A stretch of DNA of 42,004 nucleotides. It comes from a virus. Shown in pieces: positions 1 through 8,303 of the stretch (position 1 is its first letter; the number at the start of each line of letters is the position of its first letter). Below the pieces are notes generated by a model. That model was not told the DNA's origin, made no database searches, and worked only from the letters and a program-made list of their open reading frames with translations. The DNA lies in the IMG/VR virus record IMGVR_UViG_3300043548_000832, positions 1 through 42,004 of that record. One strand, 5' to 3'. The position numbers were made by a program, and so were the translations under genes.

Positions 1-605
1 AAAGCATCTGCATCAAGGGCGTCGTCTTCATCTAAATAATCCACAAACGACTCTACTCCTTTTTTAGGCATTGCGTGAGTGTCTTTCCCTCTAAACTTAT
101 AGATTTTATCCAAATCAGAATCAATTTCATCTTCAAATTCTATTTCATCAGAAAATGCAGGATGTTTGAATTTATACTTTTTTCCTTTTTTCAAATCGTC
201 AACACTGATTTCATCAATCTCTTCTTCAGTATAATCAAACTTATCGGATAAATTAAGGTCTTCAACGTTTTCCAAGTCTTTAACTTGTTGCATTTCTTCA
301 CCCATTTCTCCACCATTATATCCACACTCAGAACATTCACCTTCATACATCATTCCACCACACTCAGAACACATTGATTCTTTCTCAACTTGTTCATTGA
401 TACCGATATTAGTATAAGCCTTAACATTTCCTTTATTATTTACAGTAACTCCGCCCTTATCGTTAGCAAAATCTTGAGTATAAAGTGGTTGCTCGTTAGA
501 TACCTTTGGTTGCATGGTTTTATAACCATTATATAGTGTTTTGTGTTGGTCCAAGATGCTTCTTTTTTCATCGTTAGACATCAATCCTAAAGCCCATTGT
601 TTCAT
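1..605 (-). CDS. Tagged zinc-ribbon-like phage protein (3' end outside window)
   Basis: Open reading frame of 201 codons from ATG at 605-603 running off the left edge without a stop. The start reads MKQWALGLMSNDEKRSILDQ, which matches the SEEEKxxIxxQH form of the N-terminal tag found on other proteins here. Residues about 78-94 hold two CxxC pairs (CSECGG and CSECGY), a likely zinc ribbon. The remainder is very acidic, with many D/E and a short KKGKKYKFKHP stretch. A TATTTATT box lies 13 bases upstream. I do not recognise the function; a virion-associated protein is an inference from the tag. Confidence 0.8.
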   Translation of the reverse strand, partial: MKQWALGLMSNDEKRSILDQHKTLYNGYKTMQPKVSNEQPLYTQDFANDKGGVTVNNKGNVKAYTNIGINEQVEKESMCSECGGMMYEGECSECGYNGGEMGEEMQQVKDLENVEDLNLSDKFDYTEEEIDEISVDDLKKGKKYKFKHPAFSDEIEFEDEIDSDLDKIYKFRGKDTHAMPKKGVESFVDYLDEDDALDADA

Positions 606-618
606 ATAAATGTTTTTA

Positions 619-626
619 AATAAATA
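619..626 (-). promoter_or_regulatory. TATTTAT box
   Basis: TATTTATT on the minus strand, 13 bases before the ATG at 605. Confidence 0.5.
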
Positions 627-712
627 TTGACGTAATGAAATAAAACAACTAATGTTGTATTGAACAAGTGAAATTCAAATTTCTTGGTAGTATCTTGGTA
701 ATTTACTTATCT

Positions 713-720
713 TATTTTTG
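713..720 (+). promoter_or_regulatory. Bacteroidota-type -7 box
   Basis: TATTTTTG fits the Bacteroidota sigma -7 consensus TAnnTTTG and lies about 21 bases before the ATG at 742. It faces the plus-strand run 742-7669. Confidence 0.45.
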
Positions 721-741
721 GATTCACTTGTTTTTTTATTT

Positions 742-999
742 ATGATAATCAACGAATACGATATACACGAATACTGTGAAGGTGCAGTGATTTTAGAAGG
801 TCTTGATGATGCAATCATCGGAATCGTAGAGGAGTTTGGAAATTCCCCGAGAATTTTATATTCAAAAGATAAGATTCTAGAAATTTTGCAAAAGAGAGAT
901 GGTATGACCTATGAGGAATCTGAAGAATTTTATGACTACAATATTTTGGGTCTTCACGCTGGAGAACAAAATCCCGTTTTTGCCGTCACAATCAAATAA
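742..999 (+). CDS. Conserved phage/bacterial hypothetical protein
   Basis: 85 residues from the ATG at 742; an upstream TTG at 718 would start inside the promoter-like TATTTTTG box and is less likely. The core EGLDDAIIGIVEEFG ... PRILYSKDKI ... RDGMTYEESEEFYDYN is a small acidic protein type I recall as conserved in phages and bacteria, with no assigned function. First gene of the plus-strand run; the next gene starts 14 bases after its stop behind its own host-type box. Confidence 0.8.
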   Translation: MIINEYDIHEYCEGAVILEGLDDAIIGIVEEFGNSPRILYSKDKILEILQKRDGMTYEESEEFYDYNILGLHAGEQNPVFAVTIK

Positions 1000-1001
1000 C
1001 C

Positions 1002-1009
1002 TATCTTTG
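1002..1009 (+). promoter_or_regulatory. Bacteroidota-type -7 box
   Basis: TATCTTTG ends four bases before the ATG at 1014, so a transcript starting from it would have almost no leader. Confidence 0.5.
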
Positions 1010-1013
1010 TGTT

Positions 1014-1682
1014 ATGATAAAGATACCAGTAGATACCAAAAACATACCCGAAGTAAATGTGTGGATAACTTCTGACACACACTTTTCACATAAGAATATA
1101 TGTCGTGGAACAACCGCATGGAGAACAGAGTCAGGTGAAGTCCCCATATCACAAACTCGTGATTTTGCAACCGTAGAAAAAATGAATACAACAATGGTCA
1201 ACAACATAAATCAAGTTGTTGGTCAAGATGACATATTGATACATCTTGGTGACTGGTCTTTCGGTGGTTTCGAACAGATACGTGAGTTTTGGGATAGATT
1301 GGTGTGTAAGAACATACATTTGGTTTTGGGAAACCATGACCACCACATAGAAAATAACAGACAAGGTAGTCAGGGTTTGTTTAAATCCGTTTCACATTAC
1401 AATACACTCGAAATGGGACAGTTTAAGTTCCGTTTGATGCACTACCCCATAAGTTCTTGGGATGGTCTTAATAAGGGTATAATGCACCTACACGGTCACT
1501 GTCACTTACCAACTCACATGAGGTTCGGTAAAGGTCAGAGAATGGATGTTGGTATGGATGGTCACCCTGAGTTCAGACCTTACAATGTTTATAGAGAAGT
1601 AGTACCTATGTTAAGACATAGAGAAAAACTTTCTGAAATGCCAAATGACCACCATGTTGAAAGATTATTAAACTCACAATAA
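1014..1682 (+). CDS. Calcineurin-like metallophosphoesterase
   Basis: 222 residues with the full set of metallophosphoesterase motifs in order: SDTHFSHKNI near residue 20, GDWSFGG near 80, GNHDHH near 106, MHYPISSW near 142 and HGHCHLP near 159. These supply the His/Asp/Asn ligands of a two-metal centre. The short form without extra domains resembles small phosphodiesterases and phosphatases of phages. The substrate is unknown; nucleotide or RNA 2',3'-cyclic phosphates are possible because this phage also carries RNA repair genes. A second, divergent metallophosphoesterase lies at 20904. Confidence 0.9.
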   Translation: MIKIPVDTKNIPEVNVWITSDTHFSHKNICRGTTAWRTESGEVPISQTRDFATVEKMNTTMVNNINQVVGQDDILIHLGDWSFGGFEQIREFWDRLVCKNIHLVLGNHDHHIENNRQGSQGLFKSVSHYNTLEMGQFKFRLMHYPISSWDGLNKGIMHLHGHCHLPTHMRFGKGQRMDVGMDGHPEFRPYNVYREVVPMLRHREKLSEMPNDHHVERLLNSQ

Positions 1683-1690
1683 AATTTTTT

Positions 1691-1885
1691 ATGAAGTTCG
1701 AACTTTCTGAAAAACAAATGGTAAAGCTAAAAGAATGGCAAGAAGCAATTCATAAAATTTATGGAGAATATGGTTCTTATACCTATACTTTTCATCCGAC
1801 CGGAATAGGTGATGTTGTGACCGTCCAAGGGGAGGTACTTGGTAATAAACATATTTTGGATTTAACTGATATTGAAAGTTGGTGA
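1691..1885 (+). CDS. Small hypothetical protein
   Basis: 64 residues, MKFELSEKQMVKLKEWQEAI at the start, with an amphipathic N-terminal helix and a beta-rich C-terminal half. Its stop overlaps the next start (TGATG), showing translational coupling. Not recognised. Confidence 0.75.
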   Translation: MKFELSEKQMVKLKEWQEAIHKIYGEYGSYTYTFHPTGIGDVVTVQGEVLGNKHILDLTDIESW

Positions 1886-2184
1886 TGGACAAAGAATATA
1901 TTTTATGTGCAGCAATTTGGTTTGATGATGGGAAAGAATACCGTCTTCAACCAAAAAATATTACCACAGGATTGGTTCTGTGTGGGTGGAGGCATGGTTG
2001 TATTTTTCCACAAATTGGAGGATTAGTTGCTGAAAGACAAAAACTTGGTATCTTTGAAAAAGAACAAGGTTTTTTAACTAATAGAAATCGATTTGTTGGT
2101 AGGGAAGAGGGTGGTAGAATTGCTTTTGACGCAGGACAAACCAAAGAATTAAAAGAAACATTATATTCAGAAGATTTATATTAA
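1885..2184 (+). CDS. Conserved phage hypothetical protein (FVGREEGGRIAFDAGQ type)
   Basis: 99 residues from the ATG that shares its A with the upstream TGA; the longer TTG start at 1879 is unlikely. It has the pattern of a protein widespread in large phages: an N-terminal ILCAAIWFDDG strand, a CGWRHGCIF segment and a C-terminal QGFLTNRNRFVGREEGGRIA followed by GQ and EDLY. Function unknown in the family. Two bases separate it from the lipoprotein gene that follows. Confidence 0.85.
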   Translation: MDKEYILCAAIWFDDGKEYRLQPKNITTGLVLCGWRHGCIFPQIGGLVAERQKLGIFEKEQGFLTNRNRFVGREEGGRIAFDAGQTKELKETLYSEDLY

Positions 2185-2185
2185 T

Positions 2186-2431
2186 ATGAAAAAATTTTTA
2201 TTTGGGGTAGTTTGTCTTATATTTGTAGGGTGCGTTGAGCCAGTATTAAATTCTAATGAATACGTAATAGTCGATACTTTGGAAGATAATAGAAATGGAT
2301 TCGGCAGGATATTGAGCTATGATGTTGTTGTTATGGTGAAAGAAGATAGCTCATTTCATTATGGTCGTTTAACTAATGACGGAATCCTTGTAGATATTAA
2401 CATAAAAAAAGTTAAAAATTATTACAAATGA
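2186..2431 (+). CDS. Small lipoprotein
   Basis: 81 residues with a lipoprotein signal: MKKF, a hydrophobic stretch LFGVVCLIF, then VGC as lipobox with the acylated cysteine at residue 16. The mature part is a small beta-rich domain. Likely anchored in the host envelope. It overlaps the next gene by four bases (ATGA). Confidence 0.8.
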   Translation: MKKFLFGVVCLIFVGCVEPVLNSNEYVIVDTLEDNRNGFGRILSYDVVVMVKEDSSFHYGRLTNDGILVDINIKKVKNYYK

Positions 2432-2841
2432 GTGGAATATTATTTTTGGTAAGAGGTCTTCCTGGTTCAGGCAAATCTACATTTGCAACTAATATTTGGA
2501 ATGAATATGCCGTTTGTGAAGCGGATAAGTTTTTCTACGATAAAGAAGGAAACTATAATTTTGATGGCTCAAAAATCAGGGAAGCACATGCTTGGTGTAA
2601 AAACGAGGTTGAGACAAGGATGAAAGACCATCAACTAAATCCACAATACTATCCTGAGATTGCTGTTTCCAACACGTTTACTCAAGAGTGGGAAATGAAA
2701 GATTATTATGATTTAGCCGATAAATATGGATATAAAGTTGTATCTTTGATTGTCGAAAATCGACACGGTGGAAAAAATGTACACGGTGTACCTGAAGACA
2801 AGTTAGAGATAATGAAAAACAGGTTCGAAATAAAACTTTAG
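2428..2841 (+). CDS. P-loop nucleotide kinase-like protein (AAA_33/PNK-like)
   Basis: 137 residues beginning MSGILFLVRGLPGSGKSTFA; the Walker A motif GLPGSGKST is at residues 10-18. EADKFFYDKEGNYNFD and REAHAWCKNEVETRM resemble the substrate-binding part of small kinases related to the T4 polynucleotide kinase domain. There is no phosphatase domain. It lies about 1 kb before an RNA ligase, so a role in RNA or DNA end healing is plausible, but substrate specificity cannot be read from sequence. Confidence 0.85.
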   Translation: MSGILFLVRGLPGSGKSTFATNIWNEYAVCEADKFFYDKEGNYNFDGSKIREAHAWCKNEVETRMKDHQLNPQYYPEIAVSNTFTQEWEMKDYYDLADKYGYKVVSLIVENRHGGKNVHGVPEDKLEIMKNRFEIKL

Positions 2842-2842
2842 T

Positions 2843-3079
2843 ATGAAATTTAGAAAAATTTTTTGTATTATTGGATTACACTCTTGGAAATACAAAAGAG
2901 AAAAACACAAAGTCACTGGTCATCCTGATGGTCGTGAATTTGTTAGAGTTGTGGTTAGAGAATGTGAAGTCTGCTCTCATAGAGAACACCACTTACTTCC
3001 GAAACACATAGGATATACAAGATGGAGGAGCTTTGACCATGTTGCAGGTGATGCAACAATTAGATATGAAGAAATTTAA
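2843..3079 (+). CDS. Small His/Cys-rich hypothetical protein
   Basis: 78 residues, very basic. A CEVC pair near residue 48 and several His (GLHSW, REHHLL, FDHV) could bind a metal. Starts one base after the preceding stop. Not recognised. Confidence 0.75.
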   Translation: MKFRKIFCIIGLHSWKYKREKHKVTGHPDGREFVRVVVRECEVCSHREHHLLPKHIGYTRWRSFDHVAGDATIRYEEI

Positions 3080-3090
3080 AACAAACAAAT

Positions 3091-3294
3091 ATGCAAACAT
3101 TGATTTTTAACACAACAACCAAAACCGCTGAGGTAACTTTTGAGGGCGGAAACACTAAGACTTATGAAGACGTTCCAACCGTTGCGGTTATGGAAGGATT
3201 TTATGAGGTACGTCAAACAGACATGATGGAAGATAAAAGATATCCAGTTCTCAGGCTTCCAATCGCAAATACCGTTATGGAAATTAAACGATAG
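3091..3294 (+). CDS. Small hypothetical protein
   Basis: 67 residues, starting MQTLIFNTTTKTAEVTFEGG, mostly beta-strand in character. One base separates it from the next gene. Not recognised. Confidence 0.75.
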   Translation: MQTLIFNTTTKTAEVTFEGGNTKTYEDVPTVAVMEGFYEVRQTDMMEDKRYPVLRLPIANTVMEIKR

Positions 3295-3295
3295 T

Positions 3296-3649
3296 ATGAG
3301 GATTCCAATTATAGTTGGTTTTTTACTTTTATCTTTAAATTCTCAATCACAAAAATTATTCGATAATAGTTCAATATCTCATTTTTCTTGTGGATACTTT
3401 ATAGGGTCTTTATCATCGAGTTATTTTGGGAAAACCTCCAAAGAGAGGTTGATAGTTGGTACTGTGACCGGGTTATCTGCTGGACTAATAAAAGAAATTA
3501 TTGACCACAAAAATTCTCCTAAGTCTGGAAATTTTGGTGACCTATTATCCACAACCACAGGTGCGTTTATCGGGTCGATGGTGGTTAACTTTGTAGTTAA
3601 CAAAAGTTCAAAGAAAAAAAAATATAAAAATGAAACTATATTATTTTAA
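3296..3649 (+). CDS. Secreted/membrane protein, YfiM-like
   Basis: 117 residues with an N-terminal signal (MRIPIIVGFLLLSLNSQSQ, cleavage probably after SQSQ). The rest contains HFSCGYFIGS, a GLSAGLIKEIIDHK segment and GDLLSTTTGAFIGSMV, reminiscent of the YfiM/DUF2279 type of small envelope proteins of Bacteroidota. The C-terminus is lysine-rich. It overlaps the next gene by 20 bases. Function unknown; envelope location inferred. Confidence 0.75.
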   Translation: MRIPIIVGFLLLSLNSQSQKLFDNSSISHFSCGYFIGSLSSSYFGKTSKERLIVGTVTGLSAGLIKEIIDHKNSPKSGNFGDLLSTTTGAFIGSMVVNFVVNKSSKKKKYKNETILF

Positions 3650-3857
3650 TCCGAATAATTACGGTGAACAATTTTTCACTGTGGCAGAATCCGAAGAACA
3701 GGCCATAGATAACTTAAACAAATATTTGGAAAAAACAGACTACCCAAAGAAGGATTGGTTCACCAAAGAATCTCTTACTTGGACTGATGATTACTTCAAA
3801 AAATATACTATAGACTCATTTGAACCTGGTGAGGTTCTTAATTCAGAAATTGCGTAA
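3630..3857 (+). CDS. Small hypothetical protein
   Basis: 75 residues, MKLYYFNPNNYGEQFFTVAE at the start, acidic and rich in aromatic residues. It overlaps both neighbours (20 bases upstream; TAATG junction with the RNA ligase downstream), so it is probably translated as part of the same mRNA. Not recognised. Confidence 0.7.
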   Translation: MKLYYFNPNNYGEQFFTVAESEEQAIDNLNKYLEKTDYPKKDWFTKESLTWTDDYFKKYTIDSFEPGEVLNSEIA

Positions 3858-4981
3858 TGAAACTAAATCTTGAAATATTAAACCAATATGTCGCAGAGGG
3901 TTGGGTGGTCAAAAATGACCACCCATCTTTACCTATATCCATATACAATTACTCTCGTAAGACACAATACGAAGGTAAGTGGGATGATATTACATTAAAA
4001 ACTCGCGGGTTGGTATTAGACAATGAAGGAACTGTTATTGCAAAATCCTTCGATAAGTTTTTTAACTACGAAGAGTTAGTTGGTAAAAATGAGTCTCAAT
4101 TTAAAATACCGAATGAACCTTTTGAGGTCTTCGAAAAAATGGATGGTTCTTTAGGTATATTATTCAACTATAATGATGAATGGATATTGGCAACCAAAGG
4201 TTCTTTTTCATCTGACCAAGCAATAAAGGGAATGCAAATTCTCAAAAAATATAGATATGATAGATTATTGAAGGGGTTCACATATCTTTTTGAAATTATA
4301 TATCCTGAAAATAGAATTGTCTGCGAATATGATTATGAAGATTTAATACTACTTGCAGTAATCGACAATAAAGACGGTTATGAACTCAGAATTCATGATA
4401 ATAACATCCACTTAGAGGGTATAAGATTTAAAAATCTATATGAAAATCTCGGGTTCAAAATTGTCAAAAAATATGATGGAATTCGGGATTATTCCGAACT
4501 GAAGTCCAAAATTTCACAAAATCAAGAAGGATTTGTTATCAAATTCCAAAGCGGGTTCAGAATGAAAGTTAAGGGAGAAGAGTATGTTAGACTACATAAA
4601 ATATTGACTCAATTAACAACTTATGATATTTGGGAACATTTAAAGGATGGTAAAGACGTTCTTGAGTTGGTGGATATCGTACCTGATGAATTCGATAAGT
4701 GGGTTAAATCTCAAGTAAGTGCATTAAGGTATGGCCATTTTTCTGTATCTGAATATTGTGGTAAAACACATGATTATTTCAGATATGGAAAATATAATGA
4801 TGTCGACCCGGAACCAACAAAAAAAGAATTTGCAGAACATCTGAAAAAGTATGTTGACCCAAAGCTACATGGTATCATGTTTGCTATCTGGGACGGAAAA
4901 AGAAATAAAGCAGACGAGTTGATTTGGAAACTTAATAAACCTATATTTTCCAAACCATTTTGGCAAAAAGAAGAAATATGA
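3857..4981 (+). CDS. T4 Rnl1-type RNA ligase
   Basis: 374 residues, the size of T4 RNA ligase 1. Nucleotidyltransferase motifs are in order: RGLVLDNEG near 50, motif I KMDGS with nucleophilic Lys94, motif III YLFEIIYPENRIV near 143-155, motif IV EGFVIKF near 224-230, and motif V RMKVKGEEYV near 235-244. The family seals 5'-phosphate and 3'-OH RNA ends via covalent AMP-lysine and repairs tRNAs cut by host anticodon nucleases. A kinase-like gene lies upstream and a cyclic-phosphate receiver-like gene at 22355. The start shares its A with the upstream TAA. Confidence 0.93.
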   Translation: MKLNLEILNQYVAEGWVVKNDHPSLPISIYNYSRKTQYEGKWDDITLKTRGLVLDNEGTVIAKSFDKFFNYEELVGKNESQFKIPNEPFEVFEKMDGSLGILFNYNDEWILATKGSFSSDQAIKGMQILKKYRYDRLLKGFTYLFEIIYPENRIVCEYDYEDLILLAVIDNKDGYELRIHDNNIHLEGIRFKNLYENLGFKIVKKYDGIRDYSELKSKISQNQEGFVIKFQSGFRMKVKGEEYVRLHKILTQLTTYDIWEHLKDGKDVLELVDIVPDEFDKWVKSQVSALRYGHFSVSEYCGKTHDYFRYGKYNDVDPEPTKKEFAEHLKKYVDPKLHGIMFAIWDGKRNKADELIWKLNKPIFSKPFWQKEEI

Positions 4982-5226
4982 ACAAACCAGATTTTAACAA
5001 GATTTTAAAAAAACATCAGACCCACACAACGTTATTTGATGAAAATGCAATATTAAGTGCATTGAAAGAATCGTATGAAATAGGTAGGAAATCTTCTGAA
5101 GGAGAATTTACACAACTAAAAGATGCATTCCAATCGTTACTCCACGAACATGCACATTCTTGCAGGCAGAATAAAGCCATAACATTATACATGGAAGATT
5201 GGGAAAAAAGAGCAGGGATTTATTAG
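4978..5226 (+). CDS. Small conserved phage hypothetical protein
   Basis: 82 residues from the ATG overlapping the ligase stop (ATGA); an upstream in-frame start at 4960 is inside the ligase and less likely. Helical and charged, with LLHEHAHSC near the C-terminus. Not recognised. Confidence 0.7.
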   Translation: MNKPDFNKILKKHQTHTTLFDENAILSALKESYEIGRKSSEGEFTQLKDAFQSLLHEHAHSCRQNKAITLYMEDWEKRAGIY

Positions 5227-5268
5227 TTAGTTTTTTTTTTCAGTTATCTCAAAATAAAAAAATATATC

Positions 5269-6039
5269 ATGTTCTTAGAAGGAGTAGTTGTCTGCGTAGA
5301 CTATAGTGATTTTTTGTCTCATACTTTGCCATACAACAAGGCAATTTTTAATTATTTAGTAGTAGTTACATCACCAGAAGACGAACAAACACAGAGACTT
5401 TGTGAGTATTATAATGTCGAGTGTATTGTAACCGATGAATTTACAAAAAACGGAGACCCATTTAATAAAGCTAAAGGGATTAATGCCGGATTAAGGAAAC
5501 TTTCGAAAAAAGGGTGGGTCATTCATTTGGATGCTGACATCTATCTTCCTCCACTGACAAGGGGTATTTTAGAAAGAATATCCTTAGACGAGAAGAATTT
5601 ATATGGTATTGACAGAATGATGTGTCCCAATTTTGAATCATGGATGGAATTTGTAACATCACCTAGACAAACTCATACCGGATGGGTTTATATTCACCCC
5701 ACAGTTTTTCCCATGGGTGTTAGGATAGGAGAGTATATGGCTGAGGGTTACGAACCGATTGGTTTTTTTCAAATGTGGCACCCTGACACTTCCAAAGTTT
5801 ATGAATATCCCGAGGTGCATGGTGCGGCAGACAGAACTGATGTTTTGTTTGCAAAAAAATGGTCACGACAGAATAGAGGGCTAATACCCGAAATTATAGC
5901 AATTCATTTAGATTCGGAAAATTCAACCATAAATGAAATGGGAAAAAATTGGAACGGCAGAAAGACTGGATATTTTGGTTTACGAAATGAAAAAAAAGAA
6001 CTATCTTTGTTTCACAATTTTTTTAAAAAAAAACAATAA
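5269..6039 (+). CDS. GT-A fold glycosyltransferase-like protein
   Basis: 256 residues. The N-terminal half has alternating strand/helix character with HLDADIYLPP near residue 87-96, a DxD-type metal and nucleotide-sugar site, preceded by NKAKGINAGLRKLSKKGW as in family 2 glycosyltransferases. The C-terminal part holds aromatic and His residues (WHPDTSKVY, AIHLDSENS). The acceptor is unknown: phage DNA, a virion protein or a host surface sugar are possible. No membrane segment. It follows a short intergenic gap rich in A and T. Confidence 0.82.
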   Translation: MFLEGVVVCVDYSDFLSHTLPYNKAIFNYLVVVTSPEDEQTQRLCEYYNVECIVTDEFTKNGDPFNKAKGINAGLRKLSKKGWVIHLDADIYLPPLTRGILERISLDEKNLYGIDRMMCPNFESWMEFVTSPRQTHTGWVYIHPTVFPMGVRIGEYMAEGYEPIGFFQMWHPDTSKVYEYPEVHGAADRTDVLFAKKWSRQNRGLIPEIIAIHLDSENSTINEMGKNWNGRKTGYFGLRNEKKELSLFHNFFKKKQ

Positions 6040-6042
6040 TTT

Positions 6043-6336
6043 ATGGGAGATAAAACTTTGAGATTTTTAGTTGTAATCTCAACACTTTTTTCAATTTGGG
6101 TTGTCGTAAAAAACACCTCTGAAAGATACGATATAAAAAAAACTCACGAATTGCAAATTATGTCCTTACGTGACAGTTTATATTCGGTCACAAAACAGAA
6201 GGATTCTCTTTATTCCGAATTATACCCTTGTCAAATAGAAACAAACAGATTCCATATTGCTTTCAGGATATTGGAGGATAGAAATCCAATTGCGGCGGAA
6301 CAATTTGGTAATATAATATCAGACGAAACAGAATGA
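6043..6336 (+). CDS. Small membrane-anchored coiled-coil protein
   Basis: 97 residues: a hydrophobic anchor at about 8-22 (LRFLVVISTLFSIWVVV) followed by a charged helical stretch with SLRDSLYSVTKQKDSLYSEL, likely coiled coil. Overlaps the next gene by four bases. Function not recognised. Confidence 0.75.
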   Translation: MGDKTLRFLVVISTLFSIWVVVKNTSERYDIKKTHELQIMSLRDSLYSVTKQKDSLYSELYPCQIETNRFHIAFRILEDRNPIAAEQFGNIISDETE

Positions 6337-6545
6337 GAGAGCTAGACCTACACGGATATTTTCATCATCAAGTTCAATTAGAAGTCGAAAATTTTATATT
6401 TCTTAATTCTATGGAACTTCCTGTAAGAATTATTGTGGGTAGGTCTGAAATGATGAGAAATCTTGTTGAAGGTGTTTTGAAACTAAATAAATTTTCATAT
6501 AACATACCAGTTCATAACCCTGGTGAAATAATTGTATTATCATGA
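6333..6545 (+). CDS. Small Smr-like domain protein
   Basis: 70 residues with the small MutS-related layout: RELDLHGYFHHQVQ at the start (LDLHG), then PVRIIVGRSEMMRNLVEG in place of the usual I.tGkG segment, and HNPGEIIVL at the end. Smr domains bind or nick nucleic acids, but the central GKG is replaced by GRSE, so activity is uncertain. Its stop overlaps the ThyA start by four bases. Confidence 0.65.
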   Translation: MRELDLHGYFHHQVQLEVENFIFLNSMELPVRIIVGRSEMMRNLVEGVLKLNKFSYNIPVHNPGEIIVLS

Positions 6546-7669
6546 ATAACATTGACCGTCAATATAAAGAACTATTGGAACACATCCTACATTTTGGTGT
6601 AGATAAGAAAGACCGTACAGGAACAGGAACCAAATCAATCTTCGGTTGGCAAATACGTCATAATATGAAAGAGGGTTTTCCATTACTTACTACAAAAAAG
6701 ATGGCTTGGAAAACTATGGTAACAGAGTTGTTGTGGTTTCTAAGAGGTGATACTAATATCAAATTCCTTTTGGATTACGATTGTCATATATGGGATGGTG
6801 ATGCTTATAAAAATTACACAGATAAATTTACAGGATATGAAGACGTTCCCGATAAAGAATGGTTCATTAATGAAATAAAAACAAATCCTGAATTTTGTGA
6901 AAAATTTGGTGAGTTAGGACCAATCTATGGTAAGCAATGGAGAAGTTGGAATGGAAAAACAGAACAGATAACAAACTATACTGGCGGTGAAATAAACCCA
7001 TATTTTTGTGATTGTCAAGAACTTTTTGAGGATGGACATTCTAAAGTTAGAAAAAAAAATAAAGGTGTAGACCAAATCGCAAACCTAATCTCAGAACTCA
7101 AAACAAATCCCGATAGTAGAAGATTAATGGTTAGTGCTTGGAATGTAGGTGAATTAAATCAAATGGTACTTCCACCTTGTCATTATGGATTTCAAATGTA
7201 TACGAGAGAATTAACTCCTGATGAAAGAGTAAAATATTTTGAAAAAAATCCAGAATCGTGGCCTGATAATGAGATAAGTAATGTACCTAAACGAGCAATC
7301 TCACTAATGTGGAATCAACGAAGTGTAGATACATTACTTGGTCTGCCGTTTAACATAGCATCCTATGGTTTGTTGTTAGAAATTATTGCAAGAGAAGTGA
7401 ATATGGTTCCTGATGAATTAATTGGTAATTTAGGTGACGTACATCTTTATTCAAATCATATCGAACAAGCGAAAGTGCAGATTACTAGAACTCCATATGA
7501 GTTACCTAAAGTAAAAATTACTGAAAGAAATTGGTATATGCACGAAGCGGTTAAGGAAAATTTGGGCGAAAAAGGATTTAGTGAAAAAATACTAAGTTAT
7601 AGACCTGATTGTTTTGAGTTGATTAACTATCAATCACACCCAAAGATTAAGGCTCCTCTTAGTAATTAA
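6542..7669 (+). CDS. thyA: Thymidylate synthase (ThyA)
   Basis: 375 residues with all ThyA hallmarks: DRTGTGTKSIFG at 24-35, FPLLTTKK, ELLWFLRGDTNIKFL, GPIYGKQWRSW at 126-136, SRRLMVSAWN, the nucleophile Cys213 in LPPCHYGFQMY, and LGLPFNIASYGLLLE with GDVHLYSNH. It converts dUMP to dTMP with methylene-tetrahydrofolate. It is about 90-110 residues longer than the usual 264-286, with insertions around 92-118, 140-175 and 222-250. Last gene of the plus-strand run; converges with the gene at 7666 with a four-base overlap. Confidence 0.97.
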   Translation: MNNIDRQYKELLEHILHFGVDKKDRTGTGTKSIFGWQIRHNMKEGFPLLTTKKMAWKTMVTELLWFLRGDTNIKFLLDYDCHIWDGDAYKNYTDKFTGYEDVPDKEWFINEIKTNPEFCEKFGELGPIYGKQWRSWNGKTEQITNYTGGEINPYFCDCQELFEDGHSKVRKKNKGVDQIANLISELKTNPDSRRLMVSAWNVGELNQMVLPPCHYGFQMYTRELTPDERVKYFEKNPESWPDNEISNVPKRAISLMWNQRSVDTLLGLPFNIASYGLLLEIIAREVNMVPDELIGNLGDVHLYSNHIEQAKVQITRTPYELPKVKITERNWYMHEAVKENLGEKGFSEKILSYRPDCFELINYQSHPKIKAPLSN

Positions 7670-8268
7670 CGGTAGAACATCATATAGTATTGTAGCAAAC
7701 TTGTACCCAATTTTCTGGCCAAAGAGTTGATTCTAGAATCATCATTCAAATCAATATTTTTCAACTGAGCGAATTCAACTAATCCGCTTAGAAACTTACT
7801 CCTTGCTTCGTCTTGAATTTCGAGTAGGTTTTGAAAATTTTCATCGTCTTCTCTGTCTTCACCATAATATCTTTCCAGATGTTCGGCATCCATATAAACA
7901 AAAGGGGAAGAACCAAACATATTCGTAATACCGCTTTTCTGTAACAGTTTAAAGTACTCTAAAAAATAATTTAAATCGAAAGCTCTCCTCAATTCCCTAT
8001 TAGTACCCATAAAATGAGCATGAGGGTCATCCTCTCTACTTGGTTGTTCTTGTATTTTTTGTTTAACAAGTTTCCACTTGTCGACACTTGATAATAACGA
8101 CAAAGAACTCCCATTATCCCACTTTACACTAATAATTTTTTCATCGTCCTCGAAAGGGTCTTTTTGTACTTTTGTGACGGTACCTTTTGTACCAGGAGGT
8201 ACTGAGACCTCGTCTTCCATTGCGAAACAGACTATTCTGTCACCTATTTTTAATTCTGGGTTTAACAT
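7666..8268 (-). CDS. SH3-like domain phage protein
   Basis: 200 residues. The first 60 look like a small SH3/KOW-type barrel (IGDRIVCF, PPGTKGTVTKV, ISVKWDNGSSLSLL). The remainder is helical and acidic. A TATTTATT box sits three bases before the ATG. Function unknown; regulated like the tagged genes although it has no tag. Confidence 0.78.
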   Translation of the reverse strand: MLNPELKIGDRIVCFAMEDEVSVPPGTKGTVTKVQKDPFEDDEKIISVKWDNGSSLSLLSSVDKWKLVKQKIQEQPSREDDPHAHFMGTNRELRRAFDLNYFLEYFKLLQKSGITNMFGSSPFVYMDAEHLERYYGEDREDDENFQNLLEIQDEARSKFLSGLVEFAQLKNIDLNDDSRINSLARKLGTSLLQYYMMFYR

Positions 8269-8271
8269 ACA

Positions 8272-8279
8272 AATAAATA
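8272..8279 (-). promoter_or_regulatory. TATTTAT box
   Basis: TATTTATT three bases before the ATG at 8268; paired divergently with the box at 8292. Confidence 0.5.
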
Positions 8280-8291
8280 TATTTAATAATG

Positions 8292-8299
8292 TATTTATT
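8292..8299 (+). promoter_or_regulatory. TATTTAT box
   Basis: TATTTATT four bases before the ATG at 8304. It supports that start over an earlier in-frame codon at 8289. Confidence 0.5.
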
Positions 8300-8303
8300 G
8301 TGT

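Noticed and set aside
1149-1364. Minus-strand frames opposite the metallophosphoesterase
   Set aside because: Shadow frames antisense to a well-supported gene.
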